Assembly (NCBI RefSeq): GCF_003070865.1
Contig: NZ_CP026948.1
Span: forward strand, 1,364,001 to 1,428,000
Length of the DNA stretch: 64,000 nt
Direction: 5' to 3'
From: Corynebacterium liangguodongii
GTDB lineage: Bacteria; Actinomycetota; Actinomycetes; Mycobacteriales; Mycobacteriaceae
In this document: positions 27,800-40,982 of the stretch, in pieces
Position numbering within the stretch: the first letter of the stretch is position 1
Layout of the letters: each line of letters opens with the position of its first letter
The notes under the pieces: model-generated
What the model was told of the DNA's origin: nothing
Seen by the model: the letters and a program-made list of their open reading frames with translations, nothing else
Databases searched by the model: none
Translations under genes and position numbers: made by a program

Positions 27800-30700
27800 C
27801 TAGAAGGCCCCGCCCGTGGGGTTGCGTGTCGCCTGCACCACGCGGGTGTCCGACTCGCCCTCTGTGGTACCTGGGAGGTTGGAGGGGGCGTCGTCAAGCG
27901 CGGGCTCGTCCTTGGGAGCCTCTGCCGGGTCGGCGCCCTTGATCATCCACAAAATGGTGTCGAGCTCTTCCGGCTTGACCAGCACCTCGCGGGCCTTCGA
28001 TCCCTCGGACGGGCCGACGACGCCGCGGGTTTCCATGAGATCCATCAGCCGGCCCGCCTTGGCAAAGCCAATGCGCAGCTTGCGCTGCAGCATCGACGTC
28101 GAGCCGAGCTGCGAGGTGACCACGAGCTCGACGGCCTCGAGCAGGTCGTCGAGGTCCTTGCCGATGTCGTCGTCAATGACCTTCTGCTCAGATTGCTTAT
28201 CCTCCGTCACGCCCTCGACGTAGGAAGGCTCGTCCTGCGCCTTCGCGGCCTCGACGACGGCTTGGATCTCCTCGTCGGTGACGAAGGCCCCCTGGAGGCG
28301 CTGCGGCTTGCCCGCGCCCTGCGGGATGAACAAGCCATCGCCCATGCCGATGAGTTTCTCCGCACCCGCTTGGTCGAGGATGACGCGCGAGTCCGTCAAC
28401 GACGATGTGGCGAAGGCGAGCCGCGACGGCACGTTCGTCTTGATCAGGCCCGTCACCACGTCCACCGAGGGGCGCTGGGTTGCCAGCACGAGGTGGATGC
28501 CGGCCGCGCGCGCCTTCTGCGTGATGCGCACGATCGACTCCTCGATCTCCTTCGGCGCCGTCATCATGAGGTCGGCGAGCTCGTCGACGACGCAGATGAT
28601 AAACGGGTAGGGGCGCATCTCGCGTTCCGAGCCGGGCGGGGCCGTAAGCTCGCCCGAACGGACCTTCCGGTTGAAGTCCTTGATGTGGCGCACGCGCGAG
28701 GACTTCATGTCCATGTAGCGCTGTTCCATCTCCTCTACCAGCCACTGCAGCGCCGCCGCGGCCTTCTTCGGCTGGGTGATAATCGGCGTGATCAGGTGCG
28801 GGATCCCCTCGTACGGGGTGAGCTCCACCATCTTCGGGTCCACGAGGATGAGGCGCACCTCCTCCGGCGTCGCGCGCGTGAGCAGCGAGACGAGCAGGGA
28901 GTTGACAAAGGCCGACTTACCGGAGCCGGTGGAACCTGCGACAAGCAGGTGCGGCATCTTCTGCACGCTCGAGGCGATGAACTCGCCTTCGATGTCCTTG
29001 CCCAGGCCGATGAGCATGGGATCCCGATCTTCGACCACCCTCGGTGCATCCAACACGTCGCGCAGGCGCACCATCTCGCGATCGAGGTTAGGCACCTCGA
29101 TACCAACCGCAGATTTGCCGGGGATCGGCGTGAGCAGGCGGACGTTTTCCGTGGCCACGGCGTAGGCCAGGTTCGACTGCAGGTTGGTAATCTTCGACAC
29201 CTTCACGCCGGGGCCCAGCTCGACCTCGTAGCGCGTCACTGTCGGCCCGCGGGAAAACCCGGTGACCTTCGCATCGACGTGGAACTCTTCGAAGACGTCC
29301 GTGATCGCCTCGATCATCCGATCGTTGGCCTCGGTCCGGGTCTTCGGGGCGGTGCCCGCGATGAGCAGGTCGGTCGAAGGCACGACGTAGTCAGACTCGC
29401 CCTCGGGCTCGCGGCGCGCGGGCACGGCCGGGGTATCCCGCTCAAGCTCCGACTTCGGTGTGCTGGCGGGCACCGCCGAGGGGTCGATGCCGGAGCGCGC
29501 GACGATTGCTGCGCGCATCGCCTCGCGTGACGACGCCACAGCGTCGCCACCGCCCTTGTTCCCGTCTTCCTCCTTCGCTCCACGGGGCGTGGAATCTTCG
29601 TTGTTCTGGGTCTCTGGGTCCGCGGAATCCTCGCGCCTGGGCGGCCTCGAGGACTGAGCCGGGGCAGCCTTGCCCGGGCGGCCCGCGTGGACCGGCTGGA
29701 CCGGAAGGACCTGGGTGTGCTCCGCGGTATCCGGCTCATCGTCTGCCGCGGGGCGCGGCGCGGGCCTGCTGAACTGCCGCGTATCGACACGCGATGGGGT
29801 CTCATCCGCCGGGTAGTTATCAAGCGGGCTGCTGCGCCGCGGCCGCGCGACCACCTCGGTCGCCGCCGGGCGGCGGTGCCTCCGCTCGCGCCCGGAGGCG
29901 ATGTCATCGAGGTCCTTATCCACGTGACCGTAGAGGTCGTCCTCGCCGTCTTCCACAGGGGTGCTCAAGCCCCCCATCGCGCTCGCCGCGGACCCTTTAA
30001 GGAGGTCAACGGCCTGACGCACGCTCACCCCCGTCGTCTTGAGTGCGCCGTAGGTGATCACGAGTGCGAGCAGCGGTACCGCAACGTAGGAAGAAAAGCC
30101 GGCGGCGAGGGTGCCCCCGATAAGCGCGCCGACCGCGCCGCCGGCCACCCGGCGGCCCTCCCAGTCCCCCGGGTTGCCCGCGAAGACGTGGACGAGCCCG
30201 AGCATGCCGATCGCGATAATCGCAATTCCCGCGCTCACGCGCATCCTGATCGCGCGGTCGGCGTCGGTATCGAGCATGAGCGCGACCGCGATGGCGACAA
30301 GCCCCACCGGCAGGATGAGCGCCCCGGCACCGATAATCCAGTGCACGCCCTCGGCGAGGACGCGGCCCACGGGGCCGGCGATGTCGAACCAGACGAACGC
30401 GCCGATGACGGCGGCAAGCCCGATGAGCGCGAGGCCGACCGCGTCGGCCGAGCCGGGGCGCTTGTCGCCGCGGCCGCGGGAGTCCTCCTGCCCCCTGCCG
30501 TCCTCTAGATCCTCAGGCGCCCCGCGACGGTTGCGCGGCTGGTGCTCGTTTGCTTCGGCGGGGGCGCTATCGCGAGAGCGCCCGCCAAGGCGCGAGAACA
30601 CGCCGCCGACCCCGCGCGCGGCGGCGCTAATGGATCCGCCGACGGCCTTGTACGCCGAGCCCACGCGCTCCTCTGCGGTGTCCGCGGCGAGCCGGGTCGA

Positions 30701-30820
30701 CGTGCGCGGGTGCGTCATCGACGCCGCGTACCCGGCCGACGTCGCCCGCTGGGAGCTCCCCCGCCCACGTGGGCTGGTCTGGGAGCGCGCGGTCGAGCGT
30801 GGCGAGTTCGTGACAGACAT
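27800..30820 (-). CDS. ftsK: DNA translocase FtsK
   Basis: About 1,006 residues. The N-terminal region has four membrane helices, followed by a long Pro/Arg/Asp-rich linker. The motor has Walker [15 protein letters not shown] (K635) and Walker B ([12 protein letters not shown]). The C-terminal winged-helix gamma domain contains [18 protein letters not shown]. FtsK pumps chromosome ends through the septum and activates XerCD at dif. ATG 30820 follows a TACTAAT-like box closely; GTG 30847 is an alternative. Confidence 0.95.
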   Translation of the reverse strand: MSVTNSPRSTARSQTSPRGRGSSQRATSAGYAASMTHPRTSTRLAADTAEERVGSAYKAVGGSISAAARGVGGVFSRLGGRSRDSAPAEANEHQPRNRRGAPEDLEDGRGQEDSRGRGDKRPGSADAVGLALIGLAAVIGAFVWFDIAGPVGRVLAEGVHWIIGAGALILPVGLVAIAVALMLDTDADRAIRMRVSAGIAIIAIGMLGLVHVFAGNPGDWEGRRVAGGAVGALIGGTLAAGFSSYVAVPLLALVITYGALKTTGVSVRQAVDLLKGSAASAMGGLSTPVEDGEDDLYGHVDKDLDDIASGRERRHRRPAATEVVARPRRSSPLDNYPADETPSRVDTRQFSRPAPRPAADDEPDTAEHTQVLPVQPVHAGRPGKAAPAQSSRPPRREDSADPETQNNEDSTPRGAKEEDGNKGGGDAVASSREAMRAAIVARSGIDPSAVPASTPKSELERDTPAVPARREPEGESDYVVPSTDLLIAGTAPKTRTEANDRMIEAITDVFEEFHVDAKVTGFSRGPTVTRYEVELGPGVKVSKITNLQSNLAYAVATENVRLLTPIPGKSAVGIEVPNLDREMVRLRDVLDAPRVVEDRDPMLIGLGKDIEGEFIASSVQKMPHLLVAGSTGSGKSAFVNSLLVSLLTRATPEEVRLILVDPKMVELTPYEGIPHLITPIITQPKKAAAALQWLVEEMEQRYMDMKSSRVRHIKDFNRKVRSGELTAPPGSEREMRPYPFIICVVDELADLMMTAPKEIEESIVRITQKARAAGIHLVLATQRPSVDVVTGLIKTNVPSRLAFATSSLTDSRVILDQAGAEKLIGMGDGLFIPQGAGKPQRLQGAFVTDEEIQAVVEAAKAQDEPSYVEGVTEDKQSEQKVIDDDIGKDLDDLLEAVELVVTSQLGSTSMLQRKLRIGFAKAGRLMDLMETRGVVGPSEGSKAREVLVKPEELDTILWMIKGADPAEAPKDEPALDDAPSNLPGTTEGESDTRVVQATRNPTGGAF

Positions 30821-30902
30821 GCAAGTCACATTAGTAGCATTCGCCACTCATTCACCATTCGCCACACCGTGCGGTGCGTAATTCCGCGCGCTTCCGCCTG
30901 GT

Positions 30903-31538
30903 CTAGATTCGAGACTTGACCGAGGCGATCGCGTCCGCGTCCCCCTCGACCTCGACGCGCACGGCGCGGCGGCCCACCGTCCAGAGCAACAGCTCGCCCG
31001 GCGCCCCCTTCACGCGCACGACGGCATCACCGCGCTGGGCCACCCCGCGCTTACCGCCTGCCGTCACCGGCGGCATTGAGGGAGGCGTGAGCACCACAGG
31101 AACCGGCGCTCTCCGCAGCGTGAGCAGCGCGAAGCGCTTCACCCAGGCCATGAGCTCCGCCTCGCGCTGCGCGTCGAACTCGCGCGGGACAACGCCTTCC
31201 GCCCCTCCCCCACCGCGGCGGACGTCCTCATGGTGGATGAAGTGCTCCGCCCCGTTCATGACCGCATCGATCGGTTTGATCAGCGCCGGGGGCCCGCCCG
31301 CCCATGCCGCCACCACCTCGTCGAAAGGCCGCGCGGTCTGCTTCTCCATCTCCCTGTCCAGCAACGGCTCCAAGGCGGGCAGGAAGTTCCCGCCCGCCTT
31401 GTGCGGAAGGTTTTCGCGGATGTAGAGGTGCGCCGCGAGATCGCGCGCGGTCCACCCCTCGCACAGCGTCGGCGCGTCGGGGCCGACCTCAAGAAAAAGT
31501 GTCGCGAGCGCCTCACGCTCGATCGATGCAGTAGACAT
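30903..31538 (-). CDS. TIGR03085-type metal-binding protein (DinB/maleylpyruvate isomerase-like fold)
   Basis: About 211 residues with the actinobacterial TIGR03085 layout: an N-terminal four-helix DinB-like domain with LCEGWTARDLAAHLYIREN, and AEHFIHHEDVRR, whose His residues would bind metal. A C-terminal strand domain follows. Relatives are mycothiol-dependent enzymes, but no reaction is known for this group. The start ATG (31536-31538) lies inside the arm of a 13-bp hairpin (31536-31584), suggesting that access to it is limited. Confidence 0.8.
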   Translation of the reverse strand: MSTASIEREALATLFLEVGPDAPTLCEGWTARDLAAHLYIRENLPHKAGGNFLPALEPLLDREMEKQTARPFDEVVAAWAGGPPALIKPIDAVMNGAEHFIHHEDVRRGGGGAEGVVPREFDAQREAELMAWVKRFALLTLRRAPVPVVLTPPSMPPVTAGGKRGVAQRGDAVVRVKGAPGELLLWTVGRRAVRVEVEGDADAIASVKSRI

Positions 31539-31584
31539 AGCCCCCAGCATAGCGCCGAAAACCGGCACCTAGCTGGGGGCTATG
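31536..31584 (-). terminator. 13-bp hairpin after rnj overlapping the next start codon
   Basis: Perfect 13-base arms at 31536-31548 and 31572-31584 are separated by 23 bases that can form a small inner stem. The hairpin lies 18 bases beyond the rnj stop. On the minus strand its second arm ends on the ATG of the TIGR03085 gene. No T-run follows. It could be an attenuator, an RNA stabiliser or a start-site block. Confidence 0.5.
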
Positions 31585-31602
31585 CTGGCCTCGCCTGCCC
31601 GC

Positions 31603-33672
31603 TTAGAGCGACTCGCGGGAGGAGAAGACCTCGTCGTCCTCGATCGGGGCGCCGTCGCCGTTGTCGGCCGCCATCGGCACGACCGTGGGCAGGATGACAG
31701 GCTCGCGCTTGTACTTCTGCTCGATCGCCTTCGACACGTGACGACGCAGCTGCTGCACCATGCGGTACGGGTCGTTCTCGCCCTGGGCGGCGAGGTCGTT
31801 CATGACGTTTTCCACGCCCTCGGCAACCTTCTTGTTGAAGTCGCGGTCGTCGTCCGAGAAGCCCGTCGTGGACACGCGCGGGGTCTCGAGGAGCCGTCCC
31901 GTGCGATCGTTGATCACGCAGGTGATGGAGACGACACCGCCGGAGGCGAGGCTGGTGCGATCCGCCAAGACATCCAGGTCCACGTCGCCCATCGTCTCTC
32001 CGTCCACGTAGAGCTGGCCGACCTGGTATTGGCCGACAACGCTGATCTTGCCGTCGATCATGTCCACCACGACGCCGTTTTGCGCTAGGGCGGTGTTCTC
32101 CGGCTTCACGCCCGTCGAGATCGCCAGCTCCTTGTTCGCACGCAGGTGGCGCCACTCACCGTGCACCGGCATCGCACCCCGCGGGCGCGCCGCGTTGTAG
32201 AGGAAGAGCAGCTCGCCCGCGTAGCCGTGGCCCGAGGCGTGGACGTGGGCGTCGGAGTTCGTAATCACCGTCGCACCGATCTGCGCGAGGTTGTTGATCA
32301 CGGCGAAGACCGCCTCCTCGTTGCCCGGGATGAGCGACGAGGACAAGATGATCAAGTCACCGTCGCGCACCGTAATCTGGCGGTGCTCGCGCCGCGACAT
32401 GCGCGAGAGCGCGGCCATCGGCTCGCCCTGGGTGCCGGTGGTGATGAGCACGACCTTGTGGGGGGCCATCTTAGCGGCCTCCTCGATCGGGATGATGGTG
32501 CCCTTCGGGGCGCGCAGCAGGCTCATCTTCTCCGCGATTTCCATGTTGCGGATCATCGAGCGTCCGTTGAAGGCCACCTTGCGCCCGTTCGCCACCGCCG
32601 CGTTGACCGCCATCTGCACGCGGGCGACGTTGGAGGCGAACGAAGCAATGATCACGCGCTGCTTCGCGCCCTGGACCAGGCGGGTGAGGTTGTCCTCAAT
32701 GCCCTTCTCGGACGAGGAAATCCCCGGGATCGTCGCGTTGGTGGAATCGCACATGAACAGATCGATGCCTTCGTCGCCGAAGCGCGAGAGCGCGGGAAGG
32801 TCGGTCGGCTTGCCGTCGTAAGGCGTCTGGTCGAGCTTGATATCGCCCGTCATCACCACGTGCCCCGCGCCCGTCTTGATGGACACGCCGAGGCACTCCG
32901 GGATGGAGTGACCGACGTGCCAGAAGCGCACGCGGAACGGGCCGAGGGTGAGCTCGGAGTCCTTGTTCACTTCGTGGAGCTTCGGGCGCTGGCGGTGCTC
33001 CTTCGTCTTCGCCGCGATGAGCGCGTTGGTAAACCGCGACGAGTAGATCGGGATGTCCGGGCGCAGCTTCAGCAGCCACGGGATCGCTCCAATGTGGTCC
33101 TCGTGGCCGTGCGTGACCACGAGCGCCTCGATCTTGTCGAGTTTGTTCTCGATCGGCCCGAAATCCGGCAGCACGAGATCGACGCCCGGTTCGCCAGAGT
33201 TCGGGAACAGCACGCCGCAGTCGACGACGAGGAGGCGGCCGTTGTACTCAAAAACGGTCATGTTGCGGCCGATCTCGGAGATCCCGCCGAGCGCGTAGAT
33301 ACGCAGCCCGTTGCGCGGAGCCTGCGGCGGGGCCGGGAGGCGCTTGGTCAAATCCGCGCCCTGCATCCCCTTCATCGGGTTGCGACGGTTGCCGCCGTTG
33401 TTGTTCGCGCCACCGTTGCTGCCGCCGCGGCCCCGGCCGCGGCGCCGTCCGCGACCGCCGCCATTATTGTTGTTGCCGTTGTTGCCGTTGTTGTTGCGAC
33501 CATCGGCGCCATCGCCGCGCCCAGCATCGGCCGACTCTCCGCCGCCCTTGCGGGAGCCGGACTCTGATCCGGACGCCTGCTCGGGGGCCTGAAAGACGGG
33601 CTGCTGATCAGCCGGTTCCGGGGGACCCGCTTTGCGGGTGACCTTACGGGCGCGGTTGCGGGGTTCGTTCAT
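31603..33672 (-). CDS. rnj: Ribonuclease J
   Basis: 689 residues. The first 110 are a low-complexity Asn/Gly/Arg-rich extension, as in other actinobacterial RNase J. Then comes a metallo-beta-lactamase domain with HGHEDH (188-193), a beta-CASP domain, and a C-terminal domain. It combines 5'-3' exonuclease and endonuclease activity in RNA decay and rRNA maturation. It is followed by a 13-bp hairpin and preceded by dapA at 2 bases, so rnj and dapA are one operon. Confidence 0.95.
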   Translation of the reverse strand: MNEPRNRARKVTRKAGPPEPADQQPVFQAPEQASGSESGSRKGGGESADAGRGDGADGRNNNGNNGNNNNGGGRGRRRGRGRGGSNGGANNNGGNRRNPMKGMQGADLTKRLPAPPQAPRNGLRIYALGGISEIGRNMTVFEYNGRLLVVDCGVLFPNSGEPGVDLVLPDFGPIENKLDKIEALVVTHGHEDHIGAIPWLLKLRPDIPIYSSRFTNALIAAKTKEHRQRPKLHEVNKDSELTLGPFRVRFWHVGHSIPECLGVSIKTGAGHVVMTGDIKLDQTPYDGKPTDLPALSRFGDEGIDLFMCDSTNATIPGISSSEKGIEDNLTRLVQGAKQRVIIASFASNVARVQMAVNAAVANGRKVAFNGRSMIRNMEIAEKMSLLRAPKGTIIPIEEAAKMAPHKVVLITTGTQGEPMAALSRMSRREHRQITVRDGDLIILSSSLIPGNEEAVFAVINNLAQIGATVITNSDAHVHASGHGYAGELLFLYNAARPRGAMPVHGEWRHLRANKELAISTGVKPENTALAQNGVVVDMIDGKISVVGQYQVGQLYVDGETMGDVDLDVLADRTSLASGGVVSITCVINDRTGRLLETPRVSTTGFSDDDRDFNKKVAEGVENVMNDLAAQGENDPYRMVQQLRRHVSKAIEQKYKREPVILPTVVPMAADNGDGAPIEDDEVFSSRESL

Positions 33673-33674
33673 AC

Positions 33675-35451
<1,777 letters not shown>

Positions 35452-35455
35452 CTCC

Positions 35456-36226
<771 letters not shown>

Positions 36227-36353
36227 TTACGTGAGTGCCACTCTATCCCTCATCTCCCCGGCGCCTCGGGGGCGGGTCGGCTTGGGCCGCCGTGGTGATC
36301 CGAGTCTCATTCGCCCCGGGTGACTGCTGCCGGCGCGGCCAGGCCAGACAACA

Positions 36354-36377
36354 CCTTGTGGTCTAGCAGCTATACCG
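36354..36377. repeat. Intergenic dispersed repeat, copy A
   Basis: A 24-base sequence with one mismatch to the reverse complement of 40872-40895. It lies in the dapB/lipoprotein gap and contains a central GTCTAGCAGCTAT block. The surrounding 250 bases hold no gene. Confidence 0.6.
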
Positions 36378-36455
36378 AAAGCGCACAGGTCACGATTGCT
36401 CAACGATGCCAACCCGCTGCCCGGCGAGGCGGCGCAGGCACGTTATCGTTGAGGC

Positions 36456-37109
36456 ATGGAATTTAAGTCACGCTACTTGCTCCCTGCGACTTTGGTTACG
36501 TCCCTCGCGCTCGCCTCGTGCGGTGCGGCGCCGGAGAGCCCGACCCAGGATGACGCGAACGGGCACACCTCGCAGACCAAGCAGCAGACTCTCTCCGGCG
36601 GTGCGGACAGCGAAAAACCGACTCCGACGCCGACGGCGCAGGCGATCTCCTCGAGTGAGGAAGCGAAGCCGGGCGGCCCGTTGAGCACCGAGAAGGTCCA
36701 GGCTTACCCGGCGCAGGGCACGCAGCTGAGCATCGCGGACGTGCGCGTCGGGGAACACGAGGGGTTTGACCGCGTGGTCTTCGAGTTCTCCGGAGAGGGG
36801 GCGCCCGGCTACGTCGCGGGGTATACCCCGAAACCGCTGCAGCAGGCCTCCGGCTACCCGATCGAGGTCGCCGGCGGGGCCTACCTGGAGGTCCTCATCC
36901 AGGGAACCCCGATGAGCATGATCAACCCGAACGATGAGCTGGTCAAGGCGGGGCCGATGAAGCGGGCGGCGGGCAACGTCCAGGGCATTACCCACGGCGG
37001 CGTCTTCGAGGCGGATACCCAGTACTTCATTGGGCTGGACAAGCAGCGCCCGTACAGCCTCTACGTGCTGGAGAATCCGACTCGGGTTGTCGTAGACGTC
37101 GCTAAGTAG
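36456..37109 (+). CDS. Lipoprotein with AMIN-like domain
   Basis: 217 residues. A lipoprotein signal runs to the lipobox LASC (Cys at about residue 22), followed by a Ser/Thr/Pro/Gln-rich linker to about 85. The C-terminal domain of about 130 residues resembles the actinobacterial AMIN-like domain, with FDRVVFEFSGEGAPGYVAGY and a closing NPTRVVVDVAK strand. AMIN-type domains bind cell-wall glycans. It would sit on the outer face of the membrane. Its promoter lies in the gap holding repeat copy A. Confidence 0.8.
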   Translation: MEFKSRYLLPATLVTSLALASCGAAPESPTQDDANGHTSQTKQQTLSGGADSEKPTPTPTAQAISSSEEAKPGGPLSTEKVQAYPAQGTQLSIADVRVGEHEGFDRVVFEFSGEGAPGYVAGYTPKPLQQASGYPIEVAGGAYLEVLIQGTPMSMINPNDELVKAGPMKRAAGNVQGITHGGVFEADTQYFIGLDKQRPYSLYVLENPTRVVVDVAK

Positions 37110-37116
37110 CGCGCGC

Positions 37117-39378
37117 TTAGTCCTCGACGGGGACCAGCGAGATCTTGCCGCGGTTGTCGATGTCGGCGATCTCGACCTCAATCTTGTCGCCCACGTTGAC
37201 CTCGTCTTCCACCTTCTCGATGCGACGGGAGCCGCCGAGCTTGGAGATATGCACGAGCCCGTCGGTGCCCGGGAGGATGGAGACGAAGGCGCCGAACGCG
37301 ACGGTCTTCACCACAGTCCCCAGGTAGCGCTCCCCCACCTTCGGCATCTGCGGGTTAGCGATGCCATTGATCTTATCGACGGCAGCGTCAGCCGCCTCGC
37401 CCGTGGCGGCAGAGACGTAGATCGTGCCATCGTCCTCAATCGAGACCTCGGCGCCGGTGTCCTCGGTGATCTGGTTGATCGTCTTGCCCTTCGGGCCGAT
37501 GACTTCGCCGATCTTGGACACGGGAACCGAGATGGAGAGGATCTTCGGGGCCAGCGGGCTCATCTCGTCGGGCCCGTCGATGACCTCGTTCATCGTGTCC
37601 AAGATCGCCTCGCGTGCCTCGCGCGCCTGCTCGAGGGCGGAGACGAGGACCTCGGAGGGGATGCCGTCGAGCTTGGTGTCGAGCTGCAGCGCCGTGATGA
37701 ACTCCGACGTGCCGGCGACCTTGAAGTCCATGTCGCCGAACGCGTCTTCCGCCCCGAGGATGTCGGTGAGCGCGACGTACTTCGTCTTGCCGTCGACCTC
37801 GCCTGAGACCAGGCCCATCGCGATGCCGGCGACCGGGGCCGCCAGCGGCACGCCCGCGTTGTAGAGCGACAGCGTCGAGGCGCACACCGACCCCATCGAG
37901 GTGGAGCCGTTGGAGCCGAGGGCCTCGGAGACCTGGCGAATGGTGTAGGGGAAGTCCTCCCGGGATGGCAGCACCGGCACGATCGCGCGCTCGGCAAGCG
38001 CGCCATGCCCGATCTCGCGGCGCTTCGGGGAGCCAACCCGGCCGGTCTCGCCCGTGGAGTACGGCGGGAAGTTGTAGTGGTGAATGTAGCGCTTCGTGGT
38101 CTCCGGGTGCAGCGAGTCGAGCTGCTGCTCCATCTTGAGCATGTCGAGGGTGGTCACGCCGAGGATCTGCGTCTCGCCGCGCTCGAAGAGGGAGGAGCCG
38201 TGGGCGCGCGGGATGAGTTCGACCTCGACCTCGAGGTCGCGGATGTCGCTGACCCCGCGGCCGTCGATACGGAAGCCCTCAGTGAGGATCTTCTCCCGCA
38301 CGATGGCCTTCATTACCGCGTTGTAGGCCGCGCGGATCTCCTTGGAGGCCTCGTCAACCTCGTCGTCATCGACATCGAAAGCGTCGAGCAGGTCGGCCTC
38401 GGTCTGCTCCATGAACTCGTTCGTCGCGTCGTCGCGGTCCTGCTTGCCCTTGATGGTGAGAAGCGAGGAGAGCTTCTTGGCGGCCTTCTTCTCCACCGCG
38501 GCGTAGACCTTGTCGGAATACGCCGGGAACAGCGGGAACTCCTGGGTTTCCTTCGCGGTCTCGCGCGCCAGTGCGGCCTGCGCCTCGCACAGCGTGCGGA
38601 TGAACGGCTTCGCAGCCTCCAGGCCCTCCGCCACGACGGATTCCGTCGGCGCGGGGGCACCGTCCGCAACTCGCGTGACGACGCCCGCCCCAGCGCCCGC
38701 CTCCACCATCATGATCGCCACATCATCGGAGCCCTTCGACCCCACAATGCGCCCGGCGACGACCATCTCGAACAGGCACTCCTCGTGCTGCTCGTGGTTC
38801 GGGAAGGCCACCCACTGGCCGTCGGGGTGTGCGTCGTCGGCAAGCAGCGCCATGCGGACCCCGCCGACGGCACCGGAGACCGGCAAGCTAGAGAGCTGCG
38901 TTGCGGCCGACGCGCCGTTAATAGCCACCACGTCGTAGTACTCTTCCGGGGCCATGCTCAGCACGGTGACAACGACCTGGACCTCGTTGCGCAGCCCCTT
39001 GACAAAGGTCGGGCGCAGCGGGCGGTCGATCAAACGGCACGCCAGGATCGCCTCGGTCGACGGGCGGCCCTCACGGCGGTAGAAGCCGCCCGGGACCTTA
39101 CCCGCCGCATACATCCGCTCCTCCACATCGACGGTGAGCGGGAAGAAGTCAAAGCCCTCGCGGGGCTTCGAGGACGCCGTGGTGGTGGCGAGCAGCATTG
39201 TGTCGTCGTCAAGATAGGTCGTGACAGAACCGCCCGCCTGGCGCGCGAGCTGGCCGGTTTCGAACCGAATCGTGCGGGAACCGAAGTCCCCGTTGTCCAA
39301 GACGGCTACCGCCTCGGTGATGCCAAAATCCTCATCGACCGCGATGTCGAACGAGTTCTTGGGTGTGTGCTTGTGCAA
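37117..39378 (-). CDS. pnp: Polyribonucleotide nucleotidyltransferase (PNPase)
   Basis: 753 residues: two RNase PH-like cores (first about 20-150, second about 370-590), the helical linker between them, a KH domain ([15 protein letters not shown]) and an S1 domain at the C-terminus. It degrades RNA phosphorolytically and in actinobacteria also supplies guanosine pentaphosphate synthesis. A TTG start at 39378 has AAGGA 10 bases upstream. It is downstream of rpsO in the chromosome, but the Nramp gene lies between them on the other strand. Confidence 0.96.
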   Translation of the reverse strand: MHKHTPKNSFDIAVDEDFGITEAVAVLDNGDFGSRTIRFETGQLARQAGGSVTTYLDDDTMLLATTTASSKPREGFDFFPLTVDVEERMYAAGKVPGGFYRREGRPSTEAILACRLIDRPLRPTFVKGLRNEVQVVVTVLSMAPEEYYDVVAINGASAATQLSSLPVSGAVGGVRMALLADDAHPDGQWVAFPNHEQHEECLFEMVVAGRIVGSKGSDDVAIMMVEAGAGAGVVTRVADGAPAPTESVVAEGLEAAKPFIRTLCEAQAALARETAKETQEFPLFPAYSDKVYAAVEKKAAKKLSSLLTIKGKQDRDDATNEFMEQTEADLLDAFDVDDDEVDEASKEIRAAYNAVMKAIVREKILTEGFRIDGRGVSDIRDLEVEVELIPRAHGSSLFERGETQILGVTTLDMLKMEQQLDSLHPETTKRYIHHYNFPPYSTGETGRVGSPKRREIGHGALAERAIVPVLPSREDFPYTIRQVSEALGSNGSTSMGSVCASTLSLYNAGVPLAAPVAGIAMGLVSGEVDGKTKYVALTDILGAEDAFGDMDFKVAGTSEFITALQLDTKLDGIPSEVLVSALEQAREAREAILDTMNEVIDGPDEMSPLAPKILSISVPVSKIGEVIGPKGKTINQITEDTGAEVSIEDDGTIYVSAATGEAADAAVDKINGIANPQMPKVGERYLGTVVKTVAFGAFVSILPGTDGLVHISKLGGSRRIEKVEDEVNVGDKIEVEIADIDNRGKISLVPVED

Positions 39379-39463
39379 AAGATCCCTCTCCTTGGGTGTC
39401 TTCGGCGATCGTCGCTGTCGCCGTTCATACTCATGTCCGTGCTCTTGAGTGCAACGGTATGAA

Positions 39464-39496
39464 ATTCTACCAGGTGAAGGCCCCAGCCGCTAGAAT
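39464..39496. promoter_or_regulatory. Divergent -10 boxes between pnp and the Nramp-like gene
   Basis: TAGAAT occurs on the minus strand (39464-39469) for pnp and on the plus strand (39491-39496) for the transporter. The -35 regions are not clear, so these are candidates only. Confidence 0.4.
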
Positions 39497-39528
39497 CCCT
39501 TTTTATTTCTCGAACAAAAGAAGGAACC

Positions 39529-40770
39529 GTGAGCGGGCCAGTCCCCACAAAGAAATGGTCCGTCATCGGCCCCGGACTCGTCGCCGCGGCAACCGGCGTC
39601 GGCTCAGGAGACCTCGTGGCCACCCTCATAGCCGGTCAAAAATACGGATACGCCCTGCTGTGGGCGTGCATCGCCGGGTCGATCATCAAGATCATCCTCG
39701 TCGAAGGAGTCGGCCGCTACACGCTTGCCACCGGCAACTCCATGTTCCACGGGTGGCGCACGCTCGGCGCGTGGACAACCTGGTACTTCGTGCCGTACAT
39801 CGTGATCTGGGGGTTCGTCTACGGGGCCGCGGCAATGAGCGCGTCGGCAATGCCGCTCAAAGCCCTCTTCCCAGACACCAGCCTCGCTATGTGGGCGGTT
39901 GCCACAGGCGTCCTCGGATTCGCATTTACCTGGCTCGGCAACTACCGCATCTTCGAAAAGGTCATCGCCGTACTCGTCGGCATCATGTTCCTCACCGTCT
40001 GCGGCATCGCCACCTTATCTTTAAGAAACCTGCCCGAGATCCTCTCCGGTCTCGTCCCCTCCGTGCCCGACGGCTCGTTCCTCTACGTCCTCTCGCTCGC
40101 CGGCGGGGTCGGCGGAACCATCACTCTGGCCGCCTACGGGTACTGGCTCACCGAGAAAAACTGGCGCGGACCAGCATGGATGCGCGTCATGCGCCTCGAC
40201 AACACGGTCGCCTACGTGGTCACCGGCATCTTCGTCGCCGCCATGCTCCTCATCGGGGCGGACCTGCTCTACTCGGCGAACATCGCCGTCTCCCAAGGCG
40301 ACCGGGGCCTGCTCGATCTTGCCGACGTCCTCTCCTCACGCTACGGCCCCACCACCGCCACGGTGTTCTTACTCGGGTTCTGGGCCGCCGCGTTCTCCTC
40401 CGTCCTCGGCGTATGGAACGGCGTTTCGCTTATGTTCGCCGACTTCGTCGGCCACCTGCGCGGCCTGCGTAGCGATGACCCCCGCATCCACGTCGGCGGC
40501 CGCTACTACCGCCTCTACCTCATCTGGCTCACCTTCCCGCCCATGCTTCTATTCTTCCTCGGCAAACCGACCGCGCTCGTCATCGCTTACGGAGTCCTCG
40601 GGTCCCTCTTCATGCCGTTCCTCGCCCTGACCCTCATACTCCTGCTCAACTCCGCGCAAGTTCCCGCCCGGTGGCGCAACGGCTGGGCAACCAACATCGT
40701 CATGGCGATCGTCTCTCTGCTCTTCATCTCAATGGGCGTCGTCGAGCTGGCCAAGATAGTCACGGGCTAG
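39529..40770 (+). CDS. Nramp-related membrane transporter lacking the DPGN motif
   Basis: 413 residues and 11-12 membrane segments of the Nramp fold, beginning with GPGLVAAATGVGSGD. Classical Nramp metal transporters carry DPGN in this first helix; here GSGD stands in its place. The sixth helix region reads LAAYGYWLTEKN instead of the Met-containing metal site. The transported substrate is therefore uncertain. GTG 39529 has an AAGGA RBS. It faces away from pnp and ends before the rpsO terminator. Confidence 0.85.
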   Translation: MSGPVPTKKWSVIGPGLVAAATGVGSGDLVATLIAGQKYGYALLWACIAGSIIKIILVEGVGRYTLATGNSMFHGWRTLGAWTTWYFVPYIVIWGFVYGAAAMSASAMPLKALFPDTSLAMWAVATGVLGFAFTWLGNYRIFEKVIAVLVGIMFLTVCGIATLSLRNLPEILSGLVPSVPDGSFLYVLSLAGGVGGTITLAAYGYWLTEKNWRGPAWMRVMRLDNTVAYVVTGIFVAAMLLIGADLLYSANIAVSQGDRGLLDLADVLSSRYGPTTATVFLLGFWAAAFSSVLGVWNGVSLMFADFVGHLRGLRSDDPRIHVGGRYYRLYLIWLTFPPMLLFFLGKPTALVIAYGVLGSLFMPFLALTLILLLNSAQVPARWRNGWATNIVMAIVSLLFISMGVVELAKIVTG

Positions 40771-40871
40771 GGATTGGGGGGCGAGTTGCCCGGTCTCTGC
40801 GTTTCGGCATTGCTCGATGTGGTGTCCTGGCTGGCCGCGCCAGCGTTGCGTCAGGGGTTGCGCCGGTGTTG

Positions 40872-40895
40872 CGGCATAGCTGCTAGACCACAAGG
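40872..40895. repeat. Intergenic dispersed repeat, copy B
   Basis: Reverse-complement partner of 36354-36377 with one mismatch in 24. It lies between the transporter gene and the rpsO terminator. Confidence 0.6.
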
Positions 40896-40943
40896 CACCG
40901 CCCCGCCCAGCCACACGCCAGACAGGGCACCAGACATTAAAAA

Positions 40944-40968
40944 AGCCCGCCCCCAATCGGGGCGGGCT
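40944..40968 (-). terminator. Intrinsic terminator of rpsO
   Basis: The 10-bp GC-rich stem AGCCCGCCCC/GGGGCGGGCT has a 5-base loop and is followed on the minus strand by a run of six T. It sits 15 bases after the rpsO stop. Confidence 0.93.
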
Positions 40969-40982
40969 CTAAGAAGCGGCGC

